From: Erigeron canadensis
Taxonomy: Eukaryota > Streptophyta > Magnoliopsida > Asterales > Asteraceae
Length of the DNA stretch: 64,000 nt
Assembly (NCBI RefSeq): GCF_010389155.1
Contig: NC_057765.1
Coordinates: forward strand, 9,486,001-9,550,000
Reading direction: 5' to 3'
This document shows positions 48,016-59,400 of this stretch, piece after piece. The translations under genes and the position numbers were made by a program. The notes beneath the pieces were generated by a model that was given only the letters and a program-made list of their open reading frames with translations, had not been told where the DNA came from and made no database searches. Within the stretch, counting starts at the first letter, position 1. Every line of letters starts with the position of its first letter.

Positions 48016-49600
48016 TGTAACACCTGTCATTTTAAAACCTGGATTTCAAAAAAACTTTTGCCAAACGACGTTTTAAACGTAGCGGAAAAGGATCACTTTA
48101 AAACTTCCCCATCCGTAACCGGATGGTACCTTTATAAAATGGTGTTACTAACGTGCATCATCAAAACAATATAAATGAAATATAAGTTATGGCACAAACA
48201 TAAATGCAATTCATTATTACATGTAACATAAATGTAAAAAATGTAGCTGAAACATAGGCTATGAGAAGTCTAAGCATTCAACAATCTATGCTAATCTTCG
48301 TTATTACATCTACCCATCTCACGAGCTAAATCTTTCTCTAGCTCAAACCTGCTTATCTTGAAGGACACAATATTTTCATAAAGGCAAGTGTTAGCTAATA
48401 AAATTGGCTAAGTAAGATACACACATTTTGATAAAACGTTCCTCATTTTACTTTCATAAAACTTCGTCATATTTTACTTATCAAAACATAATCACATTAC
48501 ATATCATCCACAACAATCATAGATCAACCCAGGCTTCCCTTTTTCCACATTGCATCACATTTCATTTCATATCAACATATACATCATATCATCAAATACT
48601 CACATCTTAATCAATATCTTATATCATATCAACATAGACTTACCACTTAAACGTAACTTCATATCATATCTTGGCATATCACACATAAACTTGTCACACG
48701 TATGCATATTAGCGCTTCCTCTCACGTTACATTGTGATCTCATAACGTAAAGCACATATACTTCTTTCACACATATATTGATCTTATTATCAACACAATC
48801 AGCTTAATCAACTTCATCTCACGTTTTACATACCACACTTAAACATATCGCACATATATGTATAGCACATGTAGGATATATACTCCTAATTGTGCCTATC
48901 AACAATAAAGCATACTTATAATCAACTTAATCAACGTAAGCAACTTAATCAACTTATCATCTTATCAACTTTGATCAACTTTAATCAACGTATCGACTTA
49001 TCAACATGTCAACTTATCGTCTTATCAACTTATCAACGGTACAGTAGATAATCATTCAATGATAATAGGAATAGATGTGTTAACGGTTGGGTACAATCGG
49101 TAGATGTAATTGTTATCTTTATAACCAAAACCATTCTTGAATTAGCTAAGTTATAAAAGATGTCTTGGGGTACCGATCTTTGTAATAGAACTAGTTTATA
49201 CAAGAGAGTCGAATGAAGTTATTAACTTGACGGGTACGGGGTTGGTGCTTTGTTTGAGTCTAGGTTATTTAATCAACTGAACTGGATTTACACTTCATTT
49301 TATGTGCAATCTGGACATGTTGTTGAGCGAAATCAAGATGGATGCCTTTTAAATTCTTGTTTTAATCAAAACTTTCTCTCTTGCGATTAATCCTACGGGA
49401 TTACTAACCAATTTTACTAACTATTTGCAAAGTGGCAATTCGGCCATAAAAACCCCCATTTCTTGAATCACTTTATTTTGACAATTACTTACAAAAGTCT
49501 TTGTGAACGATCTCGGATTTACTGGTTTACTATACTGCATACGAATGGGTACACTGCCCGTAAGTATGTTGTAGTCAGTTTTCTAGTAGTTCGTATTTAT
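48016..49600 (-). mobile_element. LTR-like sequence truncating the CACTA element
   Basis: Begins TGTAACACCTGTCATTTT exactly where TNP2 similarity stops, as the two other long LTRs here begin TGTAACA. The candidate 5-bp duplication on the left is ACAGG (48011-48015); no right end (TGTTACA plus ACAGG) was found, so the length is a guess. It contains runs of TCATATC (48570-48680) and a CTTATCAAC-rich minisatellite (48910-49035). Confidence 0.45.
48905..49040. repeat. Short minisatellite of ACTTATCAAC-like units
   Basis: About a dozen 8-12-bp variants (AACTTAATCA, CTTATCAAC, CTTATCGT) in a row. Confidence 0.7.
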
Positions 49601-51407
49601 AAAATTTATTACTCGATTTCACACATCACATCCTAGTATTCAAAACTGTAAATTCATTTTCTATCATTCCCAAATTTGTTAGTGTCATGTCTAATGGACG
49701 TACTAGTTTGGCACATTGAATCTTTTTCACTTTCATCAAGAACGTATTGGATTATAGTTTGCCAATCTAACCTCATCATTAAATTAAATATAAAAATAAG
49801 AACGCATTTTGTCCATTGTTCTGAAGGATATTGAATATATTTCATATTTGAAATTGAAATTTATCACCATTTAGTTTTTGCAAGCATGTTGTCGTTAAAA
49901 ATCATTTTCTACGTATATTTTTATCATAAATTACTTCAAATTAATATCAAAAAAAAAAAGGTAAGAACTCTCTGGTCCCATGTAATGTTTTGATACCCAA
50001 AACGCATACCACATTGAATTTATGCCCGATGATTCATCATTCTCACACATGAGATCACAATATATACTTTCTCCACATGTCTTTTATAATTTTTGAATAT
50101 GTGGCCTCTAATTTACTTCATTGTTGGCCCCATATGCTTACATGATGACGGTACCGCTAAAGTTTTACCCTATTGGTTTGATATCAACATAATGCATACA
50201 TATAAACTTAAAAATTATGAACCATCTTATATGTATGCTATTTAATATGTAATGGACTCACAAATAGTATAACTTAATTGAAAACATAATATTAGAATAT
50301 GGTGATGTAAGGATGTCTCTAAAACTCGAGAATATACTAAAAGACCTTTTATGCATGTAATTAAATTAAAGAAGGGGGTGTTCTAAATTTTTGTAAAGAA
50401 AAAGCTGCCAATTAATACGTGTTGTTTTGAATAAAAACTTTTTTTTTTAACAGCAGTAGTGATTGGACTTAGCGGCATGCCTCTTCACCAGCACAGTCAA
50501 TTCGAGGGCATGACTAGCGGTGGAAGTCCCACTACCGTTCTGAGGAAACTAGCTAATGCTAGAGAAAACCCCCATGCTCCACCCATTGGCAAAGACTTCT
50601 CAATATGTCTTTCAAAGGTTTTGAACCCGTGACCAACATTTGGCTGAAAGACATTAGAAGCATTAAATGTCCAGTTGTGCTAAATCCCAAAGACAATGAC
50701 AACCTGTATTACTCAAGACCTATAGTCCTAGACTTTAGTAAAAGTAGTCTTCTTCTCTATTAAAGATTTAAACCAACCTGTAAATAAAAAGAAATTCAAG
50801 TACGGTGTTTAAGTGACCGGCTTTCAAAGAAAAAGAACCAGAGTTTAATGATTTGGTGAAAACCGGTATTTTCAGTACCGTTTTTCCTACTTTCACAAAA
50901 GATCTCAGCAAAATTCCTAAATAGACTAAAATTTTGTCCTATCCTTACGAAACTTTCCAGAGTTGCATAATAAGGCAATATGTGTAATTTTATAAGTATG
51001 ATAAGCTAACAAATGTGTGTACATTTATTTTTGAATGAAATTATTTGCTAAATGTATCGATAGAATATCATCATAAATTCATGATATATGGTGACAAATG
51101 TAATTCTTTTGTTGCTCACTTAGTCAATGACGCAACTTGTTATGTTTGGATCAAGCACATTTACGATACATAGTTAATATAGAGATAGAGATATGACAAT
51201 ATGATTTAGTATGGATGAAATCAAAGACTCGGTCTTTAATGGAACGGAGGAATTGTGGAAATCGGTCAAGGCTTTGAATCCAGACTTACATAGGATGATA
51301 CCCAAGGATCGGTGAACATTTCGTGTGGTTGGTCAATTGGTTCTCAGAGTACATAGGATTGAGGATTTCATCGTCATTTGAAATCTTTTATAGATAATTG
51401 TTTGATA
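49601..51407. other. Spacer with small retro-like fragment
   Basis: Mostly AT-rich. At 50441-50700 a T-run is followed by a GC-balanced block including TTTTGAACCCGTGACCA, which on the minus strand looks like a Pol III B box; it may be a SINE fragment with its poly(A) at 50441. A 34-codon open frame at 51213-51317 (MDEIKDSVFNGTEELWKSVK) has coding-like composition but no partner. Confidence 0.35.
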
Positions 51408-51410
51408 TTA

Positions 51411-52643
51411 GGGGGAAGGGAGTCATGCCTCCTAAAATTTCATCCCTCTCAAATCCCACCAATTAAATACCTCCAATTCAATTTTCCTTTTCAACCCTCC
51501 CAACTATTTTTAATGGCATTCATGACTTTCCCATCCCTCCCAAATTTTTTTTTTCCTTTTCATTTAATGTAATCAAACACTTTCTTTTTTAATAAAAACT
51601 TTAAATATTTCATTCAAATTAAACTAAACATTACATAAACATGAATTAAAAAGTACATAATAACATAAATCGAAACTAAAATTCTACATGATAATGAAGA
51701 CAACTAAATCAAACTTGCAGCTGATGGTGGCTGCATCGCTGGATCCTCAAGGAATGATAAGTCTAAAGCCGATACATGCGTCGTGAGATCATATCGGAGC
51801 CGATGATGCACGTTCTCATCCATTATCTCCCGGTTTGCTTCCGGGTTATAAACTCTTGGCACCGGTGGATCCATAATATGAATCGGTGATATTGCCCGTC
51901 CGTTGTCTTTGATGATCATGTTGTGTAGTATAGTACAAGCAGCGACGACTTTTTTGATCTTCTTCTTTGTCCATAGCCGGAGGGGACGGTCCAAGATTTT
52001 CCATTTTCCCTTGAGAACACCAAACGCTCGCTCAACATCCTTTCTTGCAGCCTCTTGTAGTCTTTTAAATTTCTTTTCATCTTGTTCCACTGGATGAGGA
52101 TAAGCTTTAACAAACACAGCCCACCTAGGATAGATTCCATCGGTAGTCACGCATTAGTATCGCGTGAGCTTCTTCCCGGTCTCGATCGATATACCTACGA
52201 GTGTCGGAAGAGGTGCCGGTATCTTCAAGCTCGGCGTACACTTGATTAAAAAACTCAAAAGTACTCCCCGTAGACGAATCATCTAACACCGGTGGAACAC
52301 AAAATGAAGAAGATGAGGAAGAGGAATCCATTTTTTAGTAATGTGGTGTTTGTTTTGGTGAAAATGTGAAGATATGTTTTTGTTTGGTGATTTTTTTGGT
52401 TAAAAATGATATGTATTTATAAATAAAGAGGTAGGAATTATTTTTTTTTTAATTAGGTTCAAACGGTCAAAAGTGATCATGGACCCCACCACAAACGCTC
52501 CCCCACGCTCCTCTGTAACGTTCAAATGCTTCATCCCTCGCAGGGCTTTTATGCCGTTCGCTGCCATGCCGCGGGGATGGCGCCAGTGTTCCCTCGGCGA
52601 CATGGCATGCCGTTACCCATGCCGTTGTCCACTCCCTTCCCCC
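51411..52643 (-). mobile_element. PIF/Harbinger transposon with internal deletion
   Basis: 1,233 bp flanked by TTA (51408-51410 and 52644-52646), with 13-bp perfect inverted ends GGGGGAAGGGAGT and ACTCCCTTCCCCC. It carries a minus-strand DDE transposase from which the middle is deleted. The right end has GGCATG/ATGCCG-rich subterminal sequence (52550-52630). No Myb/SANT ORF1 is present. Confidence 0.92.
51704..52331 (-). pseudogene. PIF/Harbinger DDE transposase, middle deleted
   Basis: N-terminus MDSSSSSSSFCVPPVLDD and EFFNQVYAELEDT, then RRYIDRDREEAHAILMRDY, is the usual start of plant Harbinger transposases. At about 52145 it jumps, with a frame change, to the C-terminal catalytic part: TTDGIYPRWAVFVKAYPHPV, KRLQEAARKDVERAFGVLKG, KWKILDRPLRLW and AACTILHNMIIKDN, ending PSAASLI. 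The DGIYP Asp and the VERAF Glu of the DDE triad remain; the region with the first Asp (roughly 200 codons) is gone. Not catalytic. Confidence 0.9.
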
Positions 52644-52694
52644 TTAATACTTCAAAAATCAGATATAGTCAATGTCGCATGTTAATTATTTTTA

Positions 52695-52978
52695 CTAGTA
52701 TGGTACTCGCACATTATAGCGGATATTATTAACTGGGTGCAAATGAAAGAAAGAGAGTGAAAGATATTGAGAAAAAGTTGCGTGTATGTGAATATACTTC
52801 TTTATAATAATTATCAACCCCCTATTTTAGGAAAGTGTTAGAAAATGGTTAGATGAATAAATAGTAAATTACCCTTAATAAACACCATCTATGAAAAGAG
52901 TTATTAAAGATTACCAAATTTGCCCTTAATGAATTAGTTTACACTTTAGAACCTTATTTTGCTAATTTACAATATAGA
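52695..52978 (-). mobile_element. Short Helitron, 284 bp
   Basis: Minus-strand 5' end TCTATATTGTAAATTAGC after A; 3' end CTAG before T, preceded by a weak CGC/GCG hairpin (52708-52721). Inserted between A-52694 and T-52979. It shares AAATTACCCTTAATAAACAC and CAAATTTGCCCTTA with 10750-10820. Confidence 0.65.
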
Positions 52979-53037
52979 TAAATGCACTTTTAAAAATTTA
53001 AAATATTAAAATATAAACTTTTTTTGGCTAGCCTGTT

Positions 53038-53234
53038 ACTTTTTTTTTTGAAAGGTGAATTTCGCTGAAAACTTCATGTAGTGATTATATAGCGACGGGT
53101 CTAACATATGTTGTCTTAATCGGGTCCGTGCTAGAGAGTCCGCTCGAAGCAGAATTTTCTATAATTCTATTTTAAATACCCGATGGGGTAAAACCTTCTA
53201 CTAATCCGCTCGAAAGAACGATGATTAGTAGGAG
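53038..53234 (-). mobile_element. SINE-like poly(A) retroelement, about 197 bp
   Basis: Flanked by TAGCCTGTT direct repeats (53029-53037 and 53235-53243). A T-run at 53041-53049 is the minus-strand poly(A) tail. The body has repeated CCGCTCGAA (53152 and 53208). No clear Pol III boxes, so its class is uncertain. It sits about 220 bp upstream of the GSTZ start codon. Confidence 0.6.
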
Positions 53235-53243
53235 TAGCCTGTT

Positions 53244-53454
53244 TTTTACATGAGGTTAATTAGATACAATCATGTGGATAAAAGTTTTTTACTAAAAAAA
53301 AAAAAAAAAAAAAAAAAGAAAAGTCTACAAGTCAACCCTCCTTCCTTGTCTACATTCACCAGGAACGGAACGACAACATCGGAGTTTGGTAACAAAAGCA
53401 ATCAGTTTGCTATTCAATCATAACCAGAGACCTGCGACAAATACAGATATAGAT
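53244..53454 (+). promoter_or_regulatory. Proximal promoter/5' UTR of the GSTZ gene
   Basis: Only about 210 bp lie between the nearest retroelement and the predicted start codon. They include an A-run of about 23 bases (53294-53316) and the likely 5' UTR. No TATA box can be chosen with confidence. Confidence 0.4.
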
Positions 53455-56400
53455 ATGGTGTGTGTCTTTCTTTCTTTCTCTTATGTATATGTATATATAT
53501 CTATATATCTCTCAAACAAACAAATACAGTTGAAAGCTAGTTATGGAGAATTATAATATCGATATTACTAGCCATTCATTAATCAATCAATCAATCTATC
53601 TATATTTGGAATATAATGTGTATATATATATATACAGACCACAAAAAGCAGTGGTGAGGAGAAGCAGCAGCTGCAACTGTATTCCTACCACAGGAGCTCT
53701 TGCTCTTTTCGTGTCCGAATAGCCCTTAAACTCAAAGGTTTTTTCTTCTTTTTTTTTTTTTTTATCATTTATTAATTGATTTTTATTTTAATAATTGTAA
53801 TTGTCATTTTTTGTGTTTGTGATGATGATGCAGGGCTTGATTATGAATACAAAGCCGTTAATCTTCTAAAAGGAGAACAACATTCCCCTGGTAATGATTT
53901 AATAATATTTAGCACCACCCCGGGTGGGTTCGAGTTTAAACTTACTTGGTTAGCTGTTGGCATCATTTGTTAGTTTAGCAATTATTGAATATGTTTGTAA
54001 TTAGTGTAATAAGCGAGGGCTATTGTTATTTGATTTGGAAATGGGTTAGGTTGTTCCAAGTGTATGCAATGAATGATAAGTCAATGACATTTCTGACTGA
54101 AGTAGCAGGCGGGCAAGGGGGGCATGCCTACTTGTGGGGGGTCATAGGATCAGCGCCTTTGCAGCGGTCTGACATCGATGAGTGTGGTCCCTAATATAAA
54201 TTAACACACTCATCATCAGCGTACAAGTCTTCAGTGAATTGGATGGTCAGAGAGATGGTGCTCAGCGTAAGCTGATTAGTGACTAGGTTGATCAGGGTCT
54301 GATTCTAAGTCAACAGTAGTAAATAAGCAGTTTTTGGCTAGATAGTCATGTATAAATGAAGGGACAAGAAATTATATTCTAGTGTCATGATTGATAAAGA
54401 AGTTTGTAGAATCCCAATTTGTGATAACGAAATTTGAATACTCAGAAGGATGGTCTAGTTCTTAAATGGAATATTTATCAACAGCTAGTTGCTATATTTT
54501 AACTGGCCTAAGTTAAATGTTTAATCGAGCTTCGTTTGTCACTTGCAAAGTTTCATGCCCAAAAGTGAGTAATTAACTTTAAGCTCCATAATGTAGTTGC
54601 TGCCTGCTAATTCCTTAACACTTTTGTTACTTGTATATATATGACTATATCCCATATTTTTTGTTGGTTAAGATATTTTAGTTACACCCAGATTCTTAAG
54701 TTCTTGATGGTCAATCTTTTTTATTTTTAGTTTTTTTTATACATCGCCTTTTAGTAACATTAGTCTCTTTCATTATTTAGAGTTTTTAAAGGTTAACCCC
54801 GTTGGATATGTACCTGCTCTGGTTGATGGTGACATGGTAATTGTTGACTCTTTTGCAATCATAATGGTGAGCTTTTAGTGCTTCCTTTACCTAATGGGGT
54901 AATTCTTTCATTAATTGTTTTCTTAACTCCTGGCCATTGTTCCCTGTTTTACCATCATGATCATTTGTACAGTATCTCGAGGAGAAGTATCCTCAGCATC
55001 CTTTGTTGCCTCGTGACCTTGAGAAAAAGGCAATTAATTACCAGGTAAAATCATTTCGCCTCTTGTTCTCTTAGTATCTACATTTGCTCCCCTACTATTT
55101 GATCACAAATATATAGAAGATAAACCAATTGATGTCATCATTAGGCGCAATATGCCACCATTTATTGCGTATCAAACACTCACGACAGTTGTTTTGTTTT
55201 AATTTATACTCTTTTTGCTCTTTTGGCTCAGATTTTTTATCTTTTTCTTTTGGTCCCATTTCGGGTTTCCATCTAGAATATCGGAGCATAGCTTTTAAGT
55301 ATCTTCTATGTTCATTTAGAATTTTTCAGTGGAAAACAGGCTAAGATTGTTGGTAAAATGACTATGTGACTATTTATTTTGTAAGCATTAAATCATTAAA
55401 GTGGGCAATACCGAGTACTTCTTAGAGTCATTGTTTCATAAACTTTTTTCCGTTCGATGTTTTGTGATGCTTACAATTTTTGGAGTTACATTGAGGGTTA
55501 GAAAGGTCTGATATGTGATGTGTGGCACGTGAAAAACATGAACAGAAAAGCCTGAGCTTCATTGCTCTATTTAGGAATGCATACAATATACTGGATATGT
55601 GGAGAACGATTGATATTTTTTTTTAATAGTGAGAATGATGATCTGAGCCTAGATATCGATATTTAGTCATATTTTGTTGTCTATCAGTCTTGATTTTTCT
55701 AAAAAAACAGGTATAAATGCAATCTGGCGGAGAGGTGAAGAGATTTACCAAATTTAAGCTCTTTCTAATTTATCATTTTATTTAACCTTGAGTTTGAAAC
55801 TGGTGCAAATACTGTAGTAAATCTAATATCTTAACAATATCACAATATTAAGATATAGTTGAAAAGTTTAGTGTAGGAAGAATATCTCCACAAAAATACG
55901 ACGTTGTATGGTGGTTGTGGTGGATGTTAACAAATCCACTTTAAACCACTTCTCGATTCACAATTGGGAGTCTTAGCAGTAGCTTTCTCTAAACCCAGTA
56001 GAGAGTCCGATTACATTAACAATCTTGACACTTCAAGATTAAAACACCAATATATTCTCGACACTTCAAGAAGACCAGTAGATTTCCAACCACTAGGAAC
56101 CAACACCAATGGCTCTTGTCACTACAATTATTGATTTAGTCATTTAGATTCTAACCACTAGAATCTCCACCAAGAACTTCATACACACATGTCTGAAGTT
56201 CACCACAAACTGTAGAAGATGATTGATACGAAGATTAAGTCACTCCAATTTTACTTTTGCTATAACTTAGGTACAGTAATTGATACAAGTGTTTCACACT
56301 GATCACTTTGAGTAATTAGGTCTTAGAGTATTTTCAGAGAAGATGTATGCAAGATGTGACTAAAAATGAATGTCCAAGTCTGCCTTAAATAGAAAGAAGT

Positions 56401-59400
56401 AATTGCAATACAGATGATCATGGTTGCACACGCGAATCGTGTGTGCCACTTTCCAGGCATTGTTCACCTTTTGTTTGATTTTGAAGCTGTTAGATCAACT
56501 TTTTGTTAGACATTAAATTCGTTTGTCTAGTCAACTCTTTTGTATTCTCAAAAGTTCAATAATAAACTTTTAATATCTTAGGACAACAGAGGTACCAGTA
56601 CACTGATACGAATCCGATGCTCGTATCGAGATAAAACTAATAAAACTATAGATATGATAGGTAAGCGATGTTCGAGATTGATCTTTATTCCAACAGTTTA
56701 CTTCCGAGCGGTGAACCAACTCTTCTAATTGATAACCAAATCACCGATAATATCCAACATAATCAAAATACAACCCTAAAGTTCTATTCATATAAAAGAC
56801 TTCCTAGAATCAGTAACTTAGCCAAAAAGTAATAAATCTAATTGCTAAGAAACTAAGTAAATTCATTTATAAAAACAACACTTAAGCCCCTAAATTTCTG
56901 GTTCGTATCATTTTTCTCGCTCCCAAACAACACCTTGGCCTCAAGGTGTTGCTTTAAAAAGTTGCCTCAATAATTCGAGGATACCGAATATTGACTTGTA
57001 ATTCCTTAGCTTAGAGGACGTTTCTGTACCCCTTACCTTACTTAAGAAAGAAAGTCATGCTGATCAGTAGTAGTTTCTAAGAGGAAGATTTGGCGCTTTG
57101 AGCTACCTATTTCTTTGTGATCAAATTAGATACATAGCTTCTTACGTTGCTATAGATTCTCTGAAAGAAAGCAATCGGCTTTGCAAGTTTTAATGACATT
57201 TCATCCCTGTCGATGAAGAATGTTTCAAAAGCAGCGCTTTGAGCCTAAAAGCCTTGTTGGTTTAGCATCGCTTTCCTTGACTTTAGGGAGGAATGGTTTC
57301 CGATGAACTACATCCTTAACTGTTGATGAATCATCCTTCGAACACTTAGACCGCTTATTAAGGTCTGCGCTTAGATACCGATGTGAACATGCTTTCGTTA
57401 GCTTTACCAGTATATAGGTTTGTACTACTTCCAGTCAAAATAGCTCTCCATGCAAGCTATTCTAGCAAGTCTTCAGTGGAGGGCACTAGGCAAGTAATTT
57501 GTTTGTAGTCAATATGACAAAATAATTAAGGCTGTACGAGCTGTAATAGTAGTTGAATCGAATACATATTCGGCCTTAACAATATCAATCTTAATAGGCC
57601 TACACCAGATAATCTAGTTAGCTCAACAACAATGCCACAGAAAGCGAAGGAATTGGATCTGATTATCCAACCTCGAGCAATCTTAGTTATATGTAGGGGT
57701 TAGGTTTGGTAGCTTGTTGATCACAGTGATTGTAAAATAGACCCAATCATTGATTTGTCTTCCAATATCCTAAGCTCATGAATTACACGACTTAATTGAA
57801 GACTCCTCAATATATATACTAAGCTGCCGCTTCAACTTCATATCAGATTCGAACATGTTATGGTTTTGCCTTACAACTCGAAGTGTACTTCTAATAAAGA
57901 TGTGCTCTTTTTGACCCAATTTTTTTCCAGTAGCAGGTTGAGTAAGATAAATCTTTCAGCAAGGCAGTGTCACCTAGCACCAAAGCAGCCTCACTGATTT
58001 CAATAAACTTTTGACCTTAATCTTCTGACTCCGCCATGATTGGTGCTGTAAAAGCCACTTTCTTCCATTGTCGTAGGTTTAGTAGGATTATTATAAATGA
58101 AATTTCCGTGATAATATTATCCTGGAGAACATTATAGGCCAGTAGTTCTTTTATATTTTTTGGGTGTAATCTTTTGGTTCAAGTTCCTTTATTTCTAAGA
58201 TGATAGCACAAATTAAATTGGCCTTCCCACTTAAAGATTAAGCTCACCATATAATAGTAAACATTCTTATGGAAATTTGCTTCCATCATGATCTCAGATG
58301 ATGTACCTACAATCATCTTTCTTTCTTTCTTTCACTTTTTTTTTTTTTATATTCTGTAGGCTGCAAACATTGTTTCAGCAAGCATACAACCTCTTCAAAA
58401 TCTTGGCATTTTGGTAAGAATCCTTGTTGTTTACAAACAAAACCTCAGTTAAATCACTTTCACAATCTTACATTGATAATATAATAAACCAACATGCAGA
58501 AGTACATTGAAGAAAAAGTTGGTCCCGGCGCACAGGTTCCATGGGTTCAAAAGCATATTGGTAAAGGCTTTGCAGGTATGCACAACATGACTCTCTCTAT
58601 GTTGCACTAATCAAAAATTAGATTTGGTGAATATATGAATGATAACAAATGCAACAGATATGATATCAAATGCCACATTAATGGAACTAGAGATATATAT
58701 TTCTATAGAACTGATGAAGAATGAACAAATGGCAAAAGTTACCTTAATTTGCTAGCAATCCTGATATGTATTTACCAAGTCGTACATAATTGTAACCTTG
58801 CAGCGCTGGAGAAGTTGCTAAAGAATCATGCTGGGAAGTACGCCACAGGAGATGATATTTTTCTTGTAAACTTTCCTCCCTTCAATTTTATCTCTCATCC
58901 TTATGCTTAGAGTAATGGAAAGGATAATCTAGGTTGTCGCTTACTGATGCTATAGCTAGGTCCATCTATCTGACATAAATGCTATAGATTGACAGTGTCA
59001 ATCTGACCCATATACTTACACAAGGTTGTAAATAACGGCGTCACTCGGCGGTCAACTACCTTTAAGGTTACATTTCATTTCACGGAGTTACAACGGCGTT
59101 ATATCGGAGACTATATAATATAAAGGAATTTATTAAAAATATATATATATATATATATATTAGCAATATTCTAACAAAATTGATCAAAAGTGATGTCCTT
59201 TGACCGTTAAATCCGTTTTTTGACCGTTAAATCTGTTATTTGATCGTTGAATTCCGTTATTTGACCATTAAATCCCGTTATATGACCGCTTAGGTCCATC
59301 AAAACTGTTATTTGACCGTTATTGACTCAGACCTTCAAATTTACCCTACAATCCTTTAACATGATGGTGGACCTCCGTTACCTTTATAACGGCCGTTAAG

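Noticed and set aside
49575..49595. TTTTCTAGTAGT as the second CACTA terminus
   Set aside because: It resembles the complement of CACTACTAGAAA, but the final bases are TT rather than TG, no subterminal TGACGCGCA-type repeats lie next to it, and LTR-like sequence intervenes.
50630..50650. tRNA gene suggested by a B-box-like sequence
   Set aside because: No A box, acceptor stem or anticodon arm can be folded around it; at most a SINE fragment.
55095..55344. Short frames on both strands in GSTZ intron 5
   Set aside because: Overlapping sense and antisense frames in AT-rich intron; no motif.
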